A stretch of DNA of 64,000 nt from Asticcacaulis sp. UBA2476 (GTDB taxonomy: Bacteria > Pseudomonadota > Alphaproteobacteria > Caulobacterales > Caulobacteraceae), in assembly GCA_002342035.1 (NCBI GenBank), contig DDPE01000069.1, positions 47,299-111,298 on the forward strand, written 5' to 3'. Below the pieces are notes generated by a model, which saw only the letters and a list, made by a program, of their open reading frames with translations, did not search any database and was not told the origin of the DNA. Both the position numbers and the translations under genes were made by a program. Below, one piece after another: positions 63,848-64,000 of the stretch (the first letter of the stretch is position 1; each line of letters begins with the position of its first letter).

Positions 63848-64000
63848 AAATTACCTCATAGGCCCCTGACCGTTCGGGTTTTTACACAGGTTCATCCACG
63901 GATTGGAAACACATTTTGCGTGAGGGCGGCACAAATTCACAATTATGGGCTTTTTCCCCCTCCCTCATCAGGCTACAAGCGTCGCCTTGAATTCAAGGCG

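Noticed and set aside
63848..64000. Possible gene start or repeat at the window end
   Set aside because: Only 153 bases; a CCCCCTCCCTCATCAGG stretch vaguely resembles the serS-flanking repeat but is too incomplete to call.

Overview
The window reads as chromosomal DNA of an alphaproteobacterium of the order Caulobacterales; an Asticcacaulis-like Caulobacteraceae is my best guess. The grounds are the gene order dgt, SPOR protein, nagZ, scpA, scpB, tatA, tatB, tatC, serS, surE, pcm, LysM/M23 protein, yajC, secD, secF, squalene/phytoene-synthase-like gene, trmFO, together with a fbcFBC-type bc1 operon, an NnrU family protein and many short ATGA-type gene overlaps. The genus is inference and no 16S gene is present. 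I see no tRNA or rRNA gene, CRISPR array, prophage or insertion sequence. Coding density is very high.

Layout. 1-9.8 kb: uvrA, a lipoprotein alpha-carbonic anhydrase, three related unknown membrane proteins, trmFO, a DUF1353 lipoprotein and an NDUFAF6-like protein. 9.8-25.7 kb (all minus strand): envelope and export genes. These are secDF/yajC, a LysM/M23 lipoprotein, pcm/surE, serS, tatABC, a 2-oxoglutarate oxygenase, scpAB (chromosome condensation), nagZ, a SPOR protein and a dGTPase. 25.8-42.3 kb (mostly plus strand): erpA, xth, a tandem pair of related membrane proteins, nnrU, lgt, an NDUFAF7-like methyltransferase, pgeF, prs, rplY-pth, a GT1 glycosyltransferase and ychF. On the minus strand in this stretch are proC, a YbjN protein, a BMFP/UbiK-type protein and an unusual four-unit retropepsin-like protein. 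42.4-52.7 kb: an HD phosphohydrolase, apt, cytochrome bc1 (petABC), trmL, hemF, a glutamine amidotransferase, cca and DUF1285, a GNAT protein and an enoyl-CoA hydratase. 52.9-64 kb: a secreted protein with five four-cysteine repeats, pyrC, ygfZ, tag, a POT peptide transporter, gshA, rsmE, an alpha/beta hydrolase, a 56-residue membrane peptide and a Gfo/Idh/MocA oxidoreductase.

How the genes fit together. Most are housekeeping. Export (Sec, Tat), lipoprotein maturation (lgt) and wall recycling (nagZ) sit near several of their likely clients: signal-peptide lipoproteins and a Rieske protein with a twin-arginine signal. Respiratory chain genes (bc1, homologues of complex I assembly factors NDUFAF6 and NDUFAF7, hemF, erpA) are scattered through the window.

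The most unusual signal is non-coding. Two elements of exactly 103 bp, at 42343-42445 and 54366-54468, share identical internal-loop sequences. They have very different stems that nevertheless pair in the same register, with nine compensatory base-pair changes. Each abuts or overlaps the stop codon of a minus-strand gene. A shorter probable relative lies after petC. I regard this as a candidate structured RNA or structured repeat family. Other repeats include a perfect nested cruciform between serS and tatC. Computations I could not run are named in the findings.
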